A stretch of DNA of 64,000 nt from Bacillota bacterium (GTDB lineage Bacteria > Bacillota > Clostridia > Oscillospirales > Ruminococcaceae). Below, piece by piece: positions 7,528-15,970 of the stretch; the stretch's first letter is position 1; the number at the start of each line of letters is the position of its first letter. A program made the position numbers and the translations under genes. Where the stretch lies: NCBI GenBank assembly GCA_023418925.1, contig JAEZYS010000003.1:124001-188000 (forward strand). The letters are read 5' to 3'. Below the pieces are notes generated by a model. That model was not told the DNA's origin, searched no databases, and worked only from the letters and a program-made list of their open reading frames with translations.

Positions 7528-8376
7528 ATGGAATTACCATTGAATAATATTTTTCATTTAAGTGAATCCGAAATAAACAATAGTAGGATTGAACTAAACA
7601 TGAGAGAAGGTTCTGGAGGTATCTTTTATATAGACAAGTGGCTGTCTTTAGAGCAATCTGTTAAGGACAGCGGTATTACTGACTGTTCGTACTGGGGTTG
7701 GTATGGAAATAAAAAGAATTTTAATGTTGGGCAAACAGTTTTTAGTTTTATTAAAATGTCTTATGATGAATGGCTTTTCATTTCCGCGGCTGAAATTATA
7801 GATATACCAGAAGCTAGTAGAGCAAAAGTACGAATAATTGAGAAATATAAGCCGCTATTTGGAAGACTTGTTATTCGATACTATAAAGGAAATACATATG
7901 CAAGATATGTATTTAGAATGGACAAAATTATAGATAATTGTATGGTGAAAGAAATATTGCCCTGCCAATATAATGGCGAGCAATTTGAAGGATATGATCG
8001 GGTACATCTGCCTTTCTACAAGTTGTCAGATGTTTTTCATGGGAAAATAATGCCCACTTATTACGAAGCACTAAAAAAGGTTACAGGTATTTATTGTCTT
8101 ACAGATACGAAAACAGGAAAATTGTACATAGGTTCAGCCACAGGTGGCGAAGGTGTTGCAGGACGTTGGGGAAATTATCTGGATTCAAAGCATGGGGGCA
8201 ATAAAAAATTAATTGCATTATATAACGATAAAGGCTCTGCTTACTTTGAAGAAAATTTTACATATACCTTAATTGAGTACTTTGGATTATCATACGATCC
8301 ATCAAAAATAATTGAGCGTGAGCAATATTGGAAAATGTGCCTTAACACGATAAAAAGCGGATATAACGATAATTAG
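7528..8376 (+). CDS. GIY-YIG nuclease family protein
   Basis: 282 residues from ATG 7528, preceded by AAAGGTGGTG at 8 nt spacing. The C-terminal ~100 residues carry the GIY-YIG motif (TGIYCLTDTKTGKLYIGSAT), a downstream Arg (GRWGNYL) and the late Glu (IIEREQYW), the expected catalytic set for a single-domain DNA nuclease. The N-terminal ~180 residues are a separate, unrecognised domain rich in aromatic residues (CSYWGWYGNKKNF). Such fusions are common in mobile-element and defence contexts. It is co-transcribed with the XRE gene and probably with the two unknown genes that follow. Substrate unknown. Confidence 0.83.
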   Translation: MELPLNNIFHLSESEINNSRIELNMREGSGGIFYIDKWLSLEQSVKDSGITDCSYWGWYGNKKNFNVGQTVFSFIKMSYDEWLFISAAEIIDIPEASRAKVRIIEKYKPLFGRLVIRYYKGNTYARYVFRMDKIIDNCMVKEILPCQYNGEQFEGYDRVHLPFYKLSDVFHGKIMPTYYEALKKVTGIYCLTDTKTGKLYIGSATGGEGVAGRWGNYLDSKHGGNKKLIALYNDKGSAYFEENFTYTLIEYFGLSYDPSKIIEREQYWKMCLNTIKSGYNDN

Positions 8377-8402
8377 TCATAAAATCACAGGAGGTGACCA
8401 CA

Positions 8403-9914
8403 GTGACAGATATGACGCAAATACATACCTTTGCTATCAAATGGAGCGATAAGTTTCGTGACCAAGACATCAATTACATAGAATTGGTCGATCACTTTAT
8501 GGCTGATGATTGCGATGCTCTCGGCTTTGAAATGGATTGTGGTAATGCCTTTGAAACGAAGTATGGCAAGGCAGTGTATGACGATAGAGAGTTAGCAGAA
8601 ATTATTGATACTGTGGATGATCTTAACTTATTGGGGGCAGCGATTTATTCTAGGTGGCGATATTTCAATCATTGGGCATATAATGCGGCTGATATTTTAG
8701 CACCTAAAAATCGTGAGTGGTTTATTTTAGCTCTAGGCAGATTGGCACTGCTTTCAGGCAAAAAGTCTTTTGCTTTTCAAGGCGAATTAAAAAAGATGAG
8801 AATTGTGTCAAATGGCATTGGTTATGGTCCGTGTCCAAAGCCTGATGATATTGTAGAACAACGTATTACCATCAATTCAGATGGGCAAGTTTGGTATTCA
8901 GGATATGCGTTTGGTGATGGCTATGGCAAGTACAAGAAAACACAACCCAGAAGATTCAAAATTGCAAATGAGATTGCCGAAAACGTTTTGAATAAAACAT
9001 CTGCCTATTTTGCTGATGAGCACGAAGAAATATTTGCCACTGATATTGGGAACTGGGAACTGGAGTTAACGAATACAGAACAAAAAACGTATAAATTCAT
9101 GGGTTCGCTTTGTGCTGAATTTGAGATTGATGGAGTCGACCTTTCAGACCTTATTCGTGATTCACTGGAAATGGATGATTTATATGTTTTTGACGGAAGG
9201 TTTAAGCCAGATGTGATAAATAGAATTGTGGTTGACTATCACAGGGTTACTAAAATCATTCCCGCAAAGCCGCCAAGTAATGCCACTGAATATTTTACAT
9301 GGGATTACACCGAACGTTTGATTATTGACAGAGCAACAGAAACTCTTGAACACATTCAAAATATTGGGACAGGGTGTAAAGTTTCTCGCAAATATGAAGT
9401 CGAAGGTGGTATAGAAAGCTTACTTGACGATTTTGATGCAGAGGGTTTGTTTGCTTATGTTGAAGGCAATTCTGATGATGTGCTTGAAACTCCAAATGAA
9501 ACAAAGGATTATAAAATCACCATTGACTATAAAAAGAACCCGCAACAGGTTATTACAGGCACATTTGATAAGAATGGTTTGCCAAGTGATTATGAAGAAT
9601 TTGCGGATGCGATATTTGATTTTATGAGGTTTTATGGTCTAGGAGAGATACTTGATCCAACTGTTTATAGAAAATTAAAGCGTTGTAATAGCGATTATAT
9701 TTTCTGTAGTGTAGCCTTTGAAGAGGGTAGCAAGACTTATTATTATTTAACAGACGATGATAGTATTGAAATAGGCGATTTTGTAATTGTACCTGTTGGG
9801 AAAGATAATCATGAGGCGGTTGTAGAAGTAGTGAATATCGAATACTTCAGTAAAGAGAACGTACCATTGCCTATTGAAAAGACGAAGAATATTTTGAGAA
9901 AATGTATGGATTAG
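8403..9914 (+). CDS. Unknown protein of about 503 aa in XRE/GIY-YIG gene set
   Basis: Start taken as GTG 8403 because GGAGGTG (8390-8396) is spaced 6 nt before it; ATG 8412 is the alternative. The acidic, soluble sequence has no signal peptide or membrane segment. The N-terminal half (ELVDHFMADDCDALGFEMDC; NHWAYNAADILAPKNREWFI) looks helical; the middle (RITINSDGQVWYSGYAFGDG) is beta-rich. The last ~75 residues (DYIFCSVAFEEGSKTYYYLT; IGDFVIVPVGKDNHEAVVEV) resemble the small beta-barrel seen at the front of PriA-like proteins, where D-FVIVPVG is typical. I do not recognise the family as a whole. Context suggests an accessory cassette carried by a mobile element. Confidence 0.75.
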   Translation: MTDMTQIHTFAIKWSDKFRDQDINYIELVDHFMADDCDALGFEMDCGNAFETKYGKAVYDDRELAEIIDTVDDLNLLGAAIYSRWRYFNHWAYNAADILAPKNREWFILALGRLALLSGKKSFAFQGELKKMRIVSNGIGYGPCPKPDDIVEQRITINSDGQVWYSGYAFGDGYGKYKKTQPRRFKIANEIAENVLNKTSAYFADEHEEIFATDIGNWELELTNTEQKTYKFMGSLCAEFEIDGVDLSDLIRDSLEMDDLYVFDGRFKPDVINRIVVDYHRVTKIIPAKPPSNATEYFTWDYTERLIIDRATETLEHIQNIGTGCKVSRKYEVEGGIESLLDDFDAEGLFAYVEGNSDDVLETPNETKDYKITIDYKKNPQQVITGTFDKNGLPSDYEEFADAIFDFMRFYGLGEILDPTVYRKLKRCNSDYIFCSVAFEEGSKTYYYLTDDDSIEIGDFVIVPVGKDNHEAVVEVVNIEYFSKENVPLPIEKTKNILRKCMD

Positions 9915-9925
9915 GAGATATAGTA

Positions 9926-10432
9926 ATGAGCAGACCATTTACAGAACAAAAAGTACTAAAGAAATTAGGAATACAAGACTTTCGCCATCTTACAAAAGAT
10001 AAGGTTATAACTATGGCATCTATGTTAGATAAGATGGATCCTGAAGTAGCAAAAAAAGCAATAGAGCAATTCCCAAATTTCTCTGATACCATGAAAGAAA
10101 TTCTTCATGACTATAAAGATTCTCTGGATAAGGCTCAAGAAGCAAATGCCAATAGTGTAAGTTCATTCTATGAATCTTGCGATATGATACTTAGTTCTTT
10201 GCAAGAGGAATTAAAAAGAGATGAGCAGACTTTCGAAGAAAGAAAGTATATCATTGATAAGATGATGGAAGTGAATAAGATTAAAGGTGATAAGGATTCA
10301 GAAAATAAGAAGTTTATTGCGACCATGGCATTATTTGGCTTGGCCGCTGTGGGTATTGTTGCAGGAACGTTATCATCAGCACTGGGCGGAAATACTAAAA
10401 TTGAAATGCAAGACGATGATTTAAGCGACTGA
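9926..10432 (+). CDS. Unknown coiled-coil protein with one C-terminal membrane helix
   Basis: 168 residues from ATG 9926 (GGAGATAT upstream); a longer frame from 9902 overlaps the preceding gene. A helical, charged body (about 1-135) includes KKLGIQDFRHLTKDKVITMA and EELKRDEQTFEERKYIIDKM. It is followed by a single hydrophobic helix (FIATMALFGLAAVGIVAGTL) and a short acidic tail, so it is predicted to be tail-anchored with the bulk in the cytoplasm. It follows the 503-aa unknown gene at 11 nt, so the two are an operon. Function not recognised. A soluble partner plus a membrane-anchored partner is a layout often seen in defence cassettes, but that is only suggestive. Confidence 0.72.
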   Translation: MSRPFTEQKVLKKLGIQDFRHLTKDKVITMASMLDKMDPEVAKKAIEQFPNFSDTMKEILHDYKDSLDKAQEANANSVSSFYESCDMILSSLQEELKRDEQTFEERKYIIDKMMEVNKIKGDKDSENKKFIATMALFGLAAVGIVAGTLSSALGGNTKIEMQDDDLSD

Positions 10433-10504
10433 TCAATTGTTGACCCTCGTTATCTTCGACCCATTACAAACAAGCAAGCGAAAAAGAACGAGAACTTCCC
10501 TAAA

Positions 10505-10600
10505 ATCGCCCTTGACCTATTTACTGAAATACAGGCATTTTCTAGGGATTTCGCCTTTGACTTGTTCACGCAAATACAATGGATTTCTTTGACTTGTTAC
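10505..10600 (+). repeat. Imperfect direct repeats near the rlmD-like fragment
   Basis: Two related ~38-nt units, 10505-10542 and 10550-10587, share the core CGCCyTTGACyTrTTyACkvAAATACA and a TTTC end. A partial third (TTTGACTTGTTAC) lies at 10588-10600. They lie about 60 nt upstream of the methyltransferase fragment and may be remains of repeated integration or recombinase-binding sites. Confidence 0.45.
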
Positions 10601-10652
10601 CACAAGAAATAAGGAGTTAGGCACTAGAAGTGCTATTAAAGCGACCCGCTCG

Positions 10653-10967
10653 AGCCACGTTGAGACAGTTGTATTATTGTCCAAACTTCGTTCTGAGCAG
10701 CATATTGAAGTAGAATTGAAAACGGATGAGCTTGATTTGACATCTGTAGAGAGCAAAGCCACTTATGATGAAATAAAAGCTTATGTGAAGGAACACTCTG
10801 GTTTTTCGGTATCTTCTCTATATATCGCACAGGTAAAAGAGAAATGTGGGATTATTGAGCGAGAGAATTACAACAAGGCAAAGTCAGAGGACGCTAAGCC
10901 GCCGAAATGCCCTAAGGATAAGGAAGCGGCTATTATTGAGGCTTTGGAATATTTTAAGATGATTTGA
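10653..10967 (+). pseudogene. 3' end of an rlmD/rumA-like RNA methyltransferase gene
   Basis: The open frame starts matching at SHVETVVLLSKL, the conserved final motif of RlmD/RumA 23S rRNA (uracil-5) methyltransferases, and runs through the ~90-residue clostridial extension (LTSVESKATYDEIKAYV; SSLYIAQVKEKCGIIERENY; EALEYFKMI) to its natural stop. The upstream SAM-binding and catalytic parts are absent, so only the last ~104 codons remain. Elements with serine recombinase triplets are known to integrate into the 3' part of rumA-type genes, so this fragment probably marks an attachment site. An internal ATG at 10677 exists, but no function is expected from this tail alone. Confidence 0.72.
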
Positions 10968-11019
10968 TCGGACAAATTGATCATTATAGACTATATAGTA
11001 ATATATACGGCGGATTATG

Positions 11020-11063
11020 AAAAACACGCTGTCACCGCAATCTAGCGATGACAGCGTGTTTTT
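11020..11063. terminator. Bidirectional terminator
   Basis: AAAAACACGCTGTCA (11020-11034) pairs perfectly with TGACAGCGTGTTTTT (11049-11063), with an extra inner CGC/GCG pairing. It separates the convergent rlmD fragment (+) and the 139-aa gene (-). Confidence 0.9.
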
Positions 11064-11078
11064 CTGCTTTACTCGATA

Positions 11079-11498
11079 TTACTTCTCTTCTTTAGGACGA
11101 AATTCTTCCTCTACACCTTCAGATAAATCAAAGATCATAGTTTTATTTTCTGATATATAAAATCCAGTTACTTTATATCTAGCGTCAGGTTTCCATTCAT
11201 CTTTCATCAGAGCACGAATTGTTTCCACAAGATTTTTGTTGTTGGAGCTAAGCGTTGTCTTTTGCTCTGATTTTGGCTTTGAAAAAGGAACAGCTTTTGC
11301 ATCATTAACTTTACAAGCACGAATAGCAAATACTTTGTTGCCAGCATCTATAGCGTACTGAACATTTGCAGGATAATTCATTTCATCAAGAATACGCTTA
11401 GTAAAAGAAATTCCTGTTAGATTAACAAACATATCAGGAGATGCATTTGTAGTAATGTCGAGAACCTCAAGATTTATATTTTTAAAATCGATAGCCAT
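11079..11498 (-). CDS. Unknown 139-aa protein downstream of a serine recombinase
   Basis: Start set at ATG 11498 with AAAGGTGAT 7 nt upstream; an ATG at 11516 would overlap the recombinase stop (ATGA-type coupling) and is the alternative. The soluble protein alternates beta-like and charged stretches (NVQYAIDAGNKVFAIRACKV; ARYKVTGFYISENKTMIFDL) and ends in an acidic tail. There is no signal peptide or known motif. It forms a unit with the recombinase immediately upstream, so it may be an accessory factor for integration or excision; that is inference from position. Confidence 0.68.
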   Translation of the reverse strand: MAIDFKNINLEVLDITTNASPDMFVNLTGISFTKRILDEMNYPANVQYAIDAGNKVFAIRACKVNDAKAVPFSKPKSEQKTTLSSNNKNLVETIRALMKDEWKPDARYKVTGFYISENKTMIFDLSEGVEEEFRPKEEK

Positions 11499-11505
11499 AG
11501 TAATA

Positions 11506-12711
11506 TCACCTTTCATCGTTTAAATTGTTTACAGAGCCAATTACTTTTAAGAATTGCTCTCTTTCCTGTTTTGTCCAAGTAGTATCAATAAGAAAATAAC
11601 CTTTCAAGCTCCCGCTTTTAATTCTTGTTACCATAAAATGATTAGGAACGGATTTAGGTAAAATGACAGTTGAATTACTTTTGCGGTTTATTAGCAGTTC
11701 CTGCACCTGATTCCACTTACACCTATCTATAATTGCTGTATGATGGTTTTCAGTAAAGTACATAGGAAGGATATTTCTGTTTTTAACAGACTTATGTGTG
11801 AGAAAATTTTTGGTATATGTTTTTTGCATCAGTGCATCTCCACAATATTTTTCGTTTGTTAAAATACTGCGGATTGTATTTGAACGCCACGTATACAATC
11901 CTTTTGGCGTGCGTATACCTTGAAATGAAAGTGTATCTGCAATTCCATCAAGTGTAACCCCTTCAATAAAACTGTCATAAATATACTTTACAATTTCCGC
12001 TTCGGCTGGCTCAATTTTAATTTGACCAAAATGGTCACGATAATAGCCCAGCATGTTAGAAACGGAGAATTTATAAATACCTTCGTGCATTCGGTAACGT
12101 ATTCCTGCCTTAATTGCTTCACTTTTCTGCTGTGATTCAAGTTCTGCAAGTGCAGAAAGCAAGGAAATAAGAAAGTTGTTCTTGCCGTCTGATGTCCCAA
12201 TACCCTCCATTTCAAAATTCACTGAAACGGGTGGGCTAAGGGCATTGAGTAACTGTAAATTCGTAAGAATGTCAATAATATTGCGTCCGAATCGGCTTAT
12301 GCTTTTTGTGAGAATCAAGTCTATTTCGTGATTTTGAGCAGCTTCAATCATACTCTGAAAACCTTTACGCTTTTCAACAGTAGTTCCTGAAATACCCTCA
12401 TCGGAGAAAATTCCAGCGAATTGCCAATTGGGGTTGCTTTCTATTACCTGTTTAAAATGCTGACATTGAATTTCAAAGCTGCCTGCCTGATTTTCTTCGG
12501 CAGTACTTACACGGCAGTATGCACAAACACGAATTTTTACGGTGTTATCCTCAACTAGAACAGGTTTTGGCGGAATAATTACAACACGACTGTTGTTTTT
12601 GTTGTTTTCAAACGCATCTCGTATCTGTTGCTTTTCAAATTCTCCGCGATTATTTTCTACCTTTTTACGGCGAGCTTCCTCTATACGCTTAGCATCCAGC
12701 TTTTTTGCCAT
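11506..12711 (-). CDS. Serine recombinase (401 aa, lacks zinc-ribbon)
   Basis: Catalytic resolvase domain at about residues 60-205: VCAYCRVSTAEENQAGSFEI with nucleophilic Ser, SDEGISGT, TKSISRFGRNI. The recombinase domain spans about 210-330 (FSVSNMLGYYRDHFGQIKI; NEKYCGDALMQKTYTKNF). After that the protein ends without the Cys-rich zinc-ribbon and coiled coil that the 1739-3301 enzyme has, so it is a short form of the family. A basic ~45-residue N-terminal extension (MAKKLDAKRIEEARRKKVEN) precedes the catalytic domain. It is not part of the triplet at the left edge and represents an independent element next to the rlmD-like scar. Confidence 0.92.
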   Translation of the reverse strand: MAKKLDAKRIEEARRKKVENNRGEFEKQQIRDAFENNKNNSRVVIIPPKPVLVEDNTVKIRVCAYCRVSTAEENQAGSFEIQCQHFKQVIESNPNWQFAGIFSDEGISGTTVEKRKGFQSMIEAAQNHEIDLILTKSISRFGRNIIDILTNLQLLNALSPPVSVNFEMEGIGTSDGKNNFLISLLSALAELESQQKSEAIKAGIRYRMHEGIYKFSVSNMLGYYRDHFGQIKIEPAEAEIVKYIYDSFIEGVTLDGIADTLSFQGIRTPKGLYTWRSNTIRSILTNEKYCGDALMQKTYTKNFLTHKSVKNRNILPMYFTENHHTAIIDRCKWNQVQELLINRKSNSTVILPKSVPNHFMVTRIKSGSLKGYFLIDTTWTKQEREQFLKVIGSVNNLNDER

Positions 12712-12855
12712 ATATGGTTGCCCTCCCTAAAAATAAAATATATTATAATCATCTCATCCATTGTCACCTCCTGTAATATCATGCTTTTGATCTCCTTCAT
12801 TGTATTTATGCCAGATTTTCAGATAGTGAGATTTCCTGAAAATTTGTCACCGATA

Positions 12856-12887
12856 ATAAAAAAGAGCAACAGAAAAATCTGCTGCTC
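12856..12887 (-). terminator. Terminator after the Res-like pseudogene
   Basis: GAGCAACAGA (12864-12873) and TCTGCTGCTC (12878-12887) form a stem with one mismatch. In the minus direction a run of Ts follows (A-run 12858-12863). Confidence 0.65.
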
Positions 12888-12902
12888 CATATGAAAAAAC
12901 AT

Positions 12903-13966
12903 TTATAATTCTTTTATTATTTCAATAAAATTATCAAGATAAAATGCGCCACTCCAGTCCTTGTCCTTATTTTCAAATACCATGAAATAGGCATATTTAT
13001 CGCTTCCAGCGGCGTTTTGTCATATGCGCCCCAATTCCAGTTTTGCTTTGTTTTCGGGATTGTCAAGAAAGTCACCTTTTGTTTCAACAGCAACAACTAC
13101 GCCTTTCTTTGTCATAACCAAAAAATCAGGATAATGATTAATATATCCGTTTATGCAAAATCCTTTTCTGTCGGTAACCCTATGCCACCATTTTACATTC
13201 TCTAATGAAGAAATTGCACGTATCGCTTTATATTCAAAATCGTTCATTTTTCCGTCTTCTGCTGAATAAAGCGATTTTGACAAAGTTTCGTTTGATTCAA
13301 TTGGTGAAATCATTTCGGGGAAAACATAATCCGTTTTACAGATGATTTTACGTTGTTCAAGAAGCTTTACAAACCGAGATTTACTATATTCTTCTTGCAA
13401 CGATATGATTTTTTTCTTTATCTTATCAGAATAGCTTTGAATATGAGTTTCAAGGTCTGTGATTTGGTCTGAATTAAGGCTGTCTATAATACGGTCGATG
13501 TATGCACTTAAATCAGCTGAATCTACATTGTTTAAGCGGTTCATCTGCTTATGTATTGCATCTTTACAAATTTTTAATCTGCTTTTGCAGGAAGATTGTT
13601 GAAATATTGTTTGAAAGCCTTAGAATCCCATTCGCTGAGATTTGCAGATTTTGGCTTAGTATCACCGTTTGCACTTTCAATATCAACTTTGACTATTTGT
13701 TCATCAGCAGAATTCAAATTAATTTCCGAGTCCTTATTATGAAGTGTAAATCCATCTGTCAACACTTCTTTTGATAATAAAGTGTAATTTTCATTTGTAA
13801 ACAGGCTGGCTTCTGTTTTTATGAAAAACTGCGGTAATTTTATATCATTCATTTCAGGCTCAAACTCTGCGTTTATATAATATGTATTCATTTTATCCCT
13901 CAATTCAACAGGTGCTGAAAAATACTCTGAACCCGAATTTTGATCAATAACATCGTTATTCTTTTG
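12903..13966 (-). pseudogene. Decayed type III restriction enzyme (Res-like) C-terminal part
   Basis: Three collinear pieces rebuild the C-terminal third of a DEAD/DEAH-type restriction subunit. Piece one (about 13966-13574) has NDIKLPQFFIKTEASLF ... EWDSKAFKQYFNNLPAKAD. A one-base frame change follows, then LKICKDAIHKQMNRLNN... (about 13590-13020) with the PD-(D/E)XK nuclease core WWHRVTDRKGFCINGYINHY, PDFLV, VAVETKGD. Last, an in-frame TGA (13020-13022), probably a mutated Trp codon after LGRI, precedes 38 more codons (QNAAGSDKYAYFMVFENKDK) to a natural TAA at 12903. The helicase part is missing entirely. Three independent lesions make function very unlikely. A neighbouring Mrr-like gene suggests an old defence island. 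Confidence 0.82.
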
Positions 13967-14042
13967 TCTAGATTAGAGAATTAATATATAATTTTATCAT
14001 ATATGGGTATTATATCATAAATATATATATTTTCCATACTTT

Positions 14043-14582
14043 TTATTTTACAGAATTTATTAAAGATATTAAAGCATTTCTATCAATTAATTGAATGTGA
14101 TTAGCTTTTGCAAGCTTAATAGCATTAGGTGTAAATTTGCTATTCGTTATAACAATACCCTTGGAGGCTTTGTAATAGTTGAGACTTGCCTGTACTTCTT
14201 GTATAGCTTTTGAACCAACATTTGAAGAATATCTTTTTGCTTGAATACATGAAGCATACCCTGATTTTGTAATAATAAGATCTGCTCCATAGTCACAAGA
14301 GTGTGGAGTTTGAATAACTTTATATCCTTTCTTTCTATATATTTTTGCTAGAAAATCTTCAAATTCTTCTCCAGACATTTTAGCTATTTGATTTAAATCA
14401 AGAATTATTATATTTTTCTTTGGTTTATAATTTAAGTAGAAGCATCCGAGAATTATAAAAATAAAAAACAAGTATGGCAAAAAGTCCTCTTTAAGAATTA
14501 TAAATATAATTATAAAAGTTATTAATCCACTTGTAAAAGTTTTTTTATTCATTCGCATCTTTTTATACGGAATTTTTTTCAT
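14043..14582 (-). CDS. Membrane-anchored Mrr-like restriction endonuclease
   Basis: 180 residues from ATG 14582 (GGTGATTTA directly upstream); a longer frame from 14627 has no site. Two adjacent hydrophobic segments (about 18-36 and 40-58; SGLITFIIIFIIL and LPYLFFIFIILGCFYL) hold a C-terminal Mrr-cat domain in the cytoplasm. GEEFEDFLAKIYRKKGYKV, then CDYGADLIITKSGYASCIQA and KRYSSNVGSKAIQEV show the PD-(D/E)XK active site (Asp, then QAK). Family members cleave modified or foreign DNA, and the two-helix anchored form is common in Firmicutes. It stands alone between the restriction pseudogene and the peptide-export operon. Confidence 0.85.
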   Translation of the reverse strand: MKKIPYKKMRMNKKTFTSGLITFIIIFIILKEDFLPYLFFIFIILGCFYLNYKPKKNIIILDLNQIAKMSGEEFEDFLAKIYRKKGYKVIQTPHSCDYGADLIITKSGYASCIQAKRYSSNVGSKAIQEVQASLNYYKASKGIVITNSKFTPNAIKLAKANHIQLIDRNALISLINSVK

Positions 14583-14627
14583 TAAATCACCAATATAATT
14601 ATTATATAAATAATTGATTTTATTCAA

Positions 14628-15134
14628 GGTTGATTATCTTCAAAATAGTAGAAGCTCCTAAAAAATTTAGGAACTTCTACTACTCTATTTTACAGTGATA
14701 ACTACTTATAAAAGAGAAAAGTAATAATATAAACAGAATAGAAATTGCAATATTTTCACTACTTGTTTACAAAATTTATTAACAATTAATAAACAAATTC
14801 AACCGGTTATCTTTTATCATAACCGATGGAATTTGTTACTTTACTTTCTTAATCTCTGTTCTAAGGTTTTCAATAGTACGGTTTCATGAGGTATGTTATT
14901 CCCTAATTTTTTTTGACAAAATTCGACATTATAACAACAAATGTCATCTATTTATTTATAAAATATTTATACAATATTACAAAATAATAGTAAAAATCTT
15001 GACAATTAAAAAATTAAGACATATAATTGTAAATAAGTGATAAATAATGCAACTTGTTTTACATATTTGTAAACATGTTACACTAAGTTAACATAGGAGT
15101 TTTACAATTTTATATTATAAGTCAGGAGAAGAAA
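14628..15134 (+). promoter_or_regulatory. AT-rich intergenic region upstream of the peptide-export operon
   Basis: About 500 nt without a gene. It holds a strong hairpin at 14648-14680 (GTAGAAGCTCCTAA / TTAGGAACTTCTAC), a smaller inverted repeat near 14813-14834 (CGGTTAT / ATAACCG) and the operon promoter described separately. A second TTGACA (14913-14918) has no -10 at proper spacing. The rest is very AT-rich, with nothing else recognised. Confidence 0.55.
14999..15073 (+). promoter_or_regulatory. Consensus promoter and downstream palindrome of peptide-export operon
   Basis: TTGACA (14999-15004), exactly 17 nt, TATAAT (15022-15027): a perfect sigma-A promoter. About 25 nt after the expected start site lies TTTACA-TATT-TGTAAA (15058-15073), a perfect palindrome that could bind a repressor or act as a leader hairpin. 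Confidence 0.75.
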
Positions 15135-15609
15135 ATGCAGATTACAACAAATCAAACATATGAAATGAGAAATGTTATTTCTTACAGAGCAAAAATGACA
15201 CAGGCTCAGGTTACCCAAATTATGAAACAGCTAAGTGATTTTATTTGTGAAAATGGACTTACAAAAAGTGGTTACATCACAACATCAACCTTTGCGGCTG
15301 AAAATGTTAATAATCAGATTGTTATGGATATTGAACTGCTATGTCCTGTTGACAGGGATATAACGTTGCCGGCAGGGTTTATTTTCAAACCCGTTTTCAG
15401 GCTGAATAATGCAGTTAAAATCGTACATACAGGCAATCCTTGCTTTAATGCAATCAACTGTAAATGAATTGACAGAATATCTAAAAAGAAATCAGCTGAC
15501 GCCCATTACGTCGATTTACAATGTAACGGTGGTTGAACCAAAATCACAGCAGGAAATTGACACAATGGTTGTGGATATGTATATTGGTGTTAGTGATAAT
15601 ATTCTTTAA
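15135..15609 (+). pseudogene. Small DUF5085/GyrI-like protein gene with a frameshift
   Basis: First open frame 15135-15467 (GGAGAAG upstream) reads MQITTNQTYEMRNVISYRAK ... DITLPAGFIFKPVFRLNNAV. It leaves the expected frame after HTGNP near 15440, where one extra T seems present. Reading on in the +1 frame gives ALMQSTVNELTEYLKRNQLT ... MVVDMYIGVSDNIL to 15609, for a natural protein of about 158 aa. The composite looks like small ligand-binding proteins of the GyrI-like/DUF5085 type; this call is tentative. It is first in the operon, so a regulator or self-protection role is possible. The lesion may be real, a sequencing error, or (less likely, since no slippery codon is visible) recoding. 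Confidence 0.6.
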
Positions 15610-15707
15610 TTTTTTGATTATCACATTTTCTTATTTCAGAGCGATCGGCTGATTTTGAGTTAGTGTTGATGATAAATGACATTTTTAAAAAATAGGAGGT
15701 ACATAGT

Positions 15708-15959
15708 ATGGAACTTACTATGACAAAAGGCTTTTGTGAGCTTAATGAAAATGAGAAATATGAGACTGATGGAGGCTTATTGGCCCTTTATTCATTTGTA
15801 AATTCAACGGTATATTGTTATGATTATTATAATTATAGAAAAGAAGTTAATTATGTTAACGGATACAATATTACAGTTGCAGATGCAGGCAGGTCTGATT
15901 TGGCAAAGCCATCTCCTGAAGAGCCAAAATATTCACCATTTTATGTATTCAAAAGATAG
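15708..15959 (+). CDS. Double-glycine-leader peptide 1 (bacteriocin-like precursor)
   Basis: 83 residues after AGGAGG at 8 nt. The first 23 residues (MELTMTKGFCELNENEKYET, then DGG) form a double-glycine leader: Leu at -12, Glu at -8, Gly-Gly at -2/-1. C39 peptidase-ABC exporters cut after such a GG. The ~60-residue product is Tyr/Asn-rich (FVNSTVYCYDYYNYRKEVNY) with a Pro-rich C-terminus (AKPSPEEPKYSPFYVFKR) and a single Cys, so no internal disulfide. It is unlike classical YGNGV bacteriocins. It could be an antimicrobial, a signal peptide or another secreted small protein. The next gene follows at 11 nt. Confidence 0.78.
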   Translation: MELTMTKGFCELNENEKYETDGGLLALYSFVNSTVYCYDYYNYRKEVNYVNGYNITVADAGRSDLAKPSPEEPKYSPFYVFKR

Positions 15960-15970
15960 GAGCTATTAAT

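Noticed and set aside
15409..15609. Separate 66-aa gene overlapping the first gene of the export operon
   Set aside because: No ribosome-binding site; the sequence continues the upstream protein in another frame, so a frameshifted single gene explains it better.
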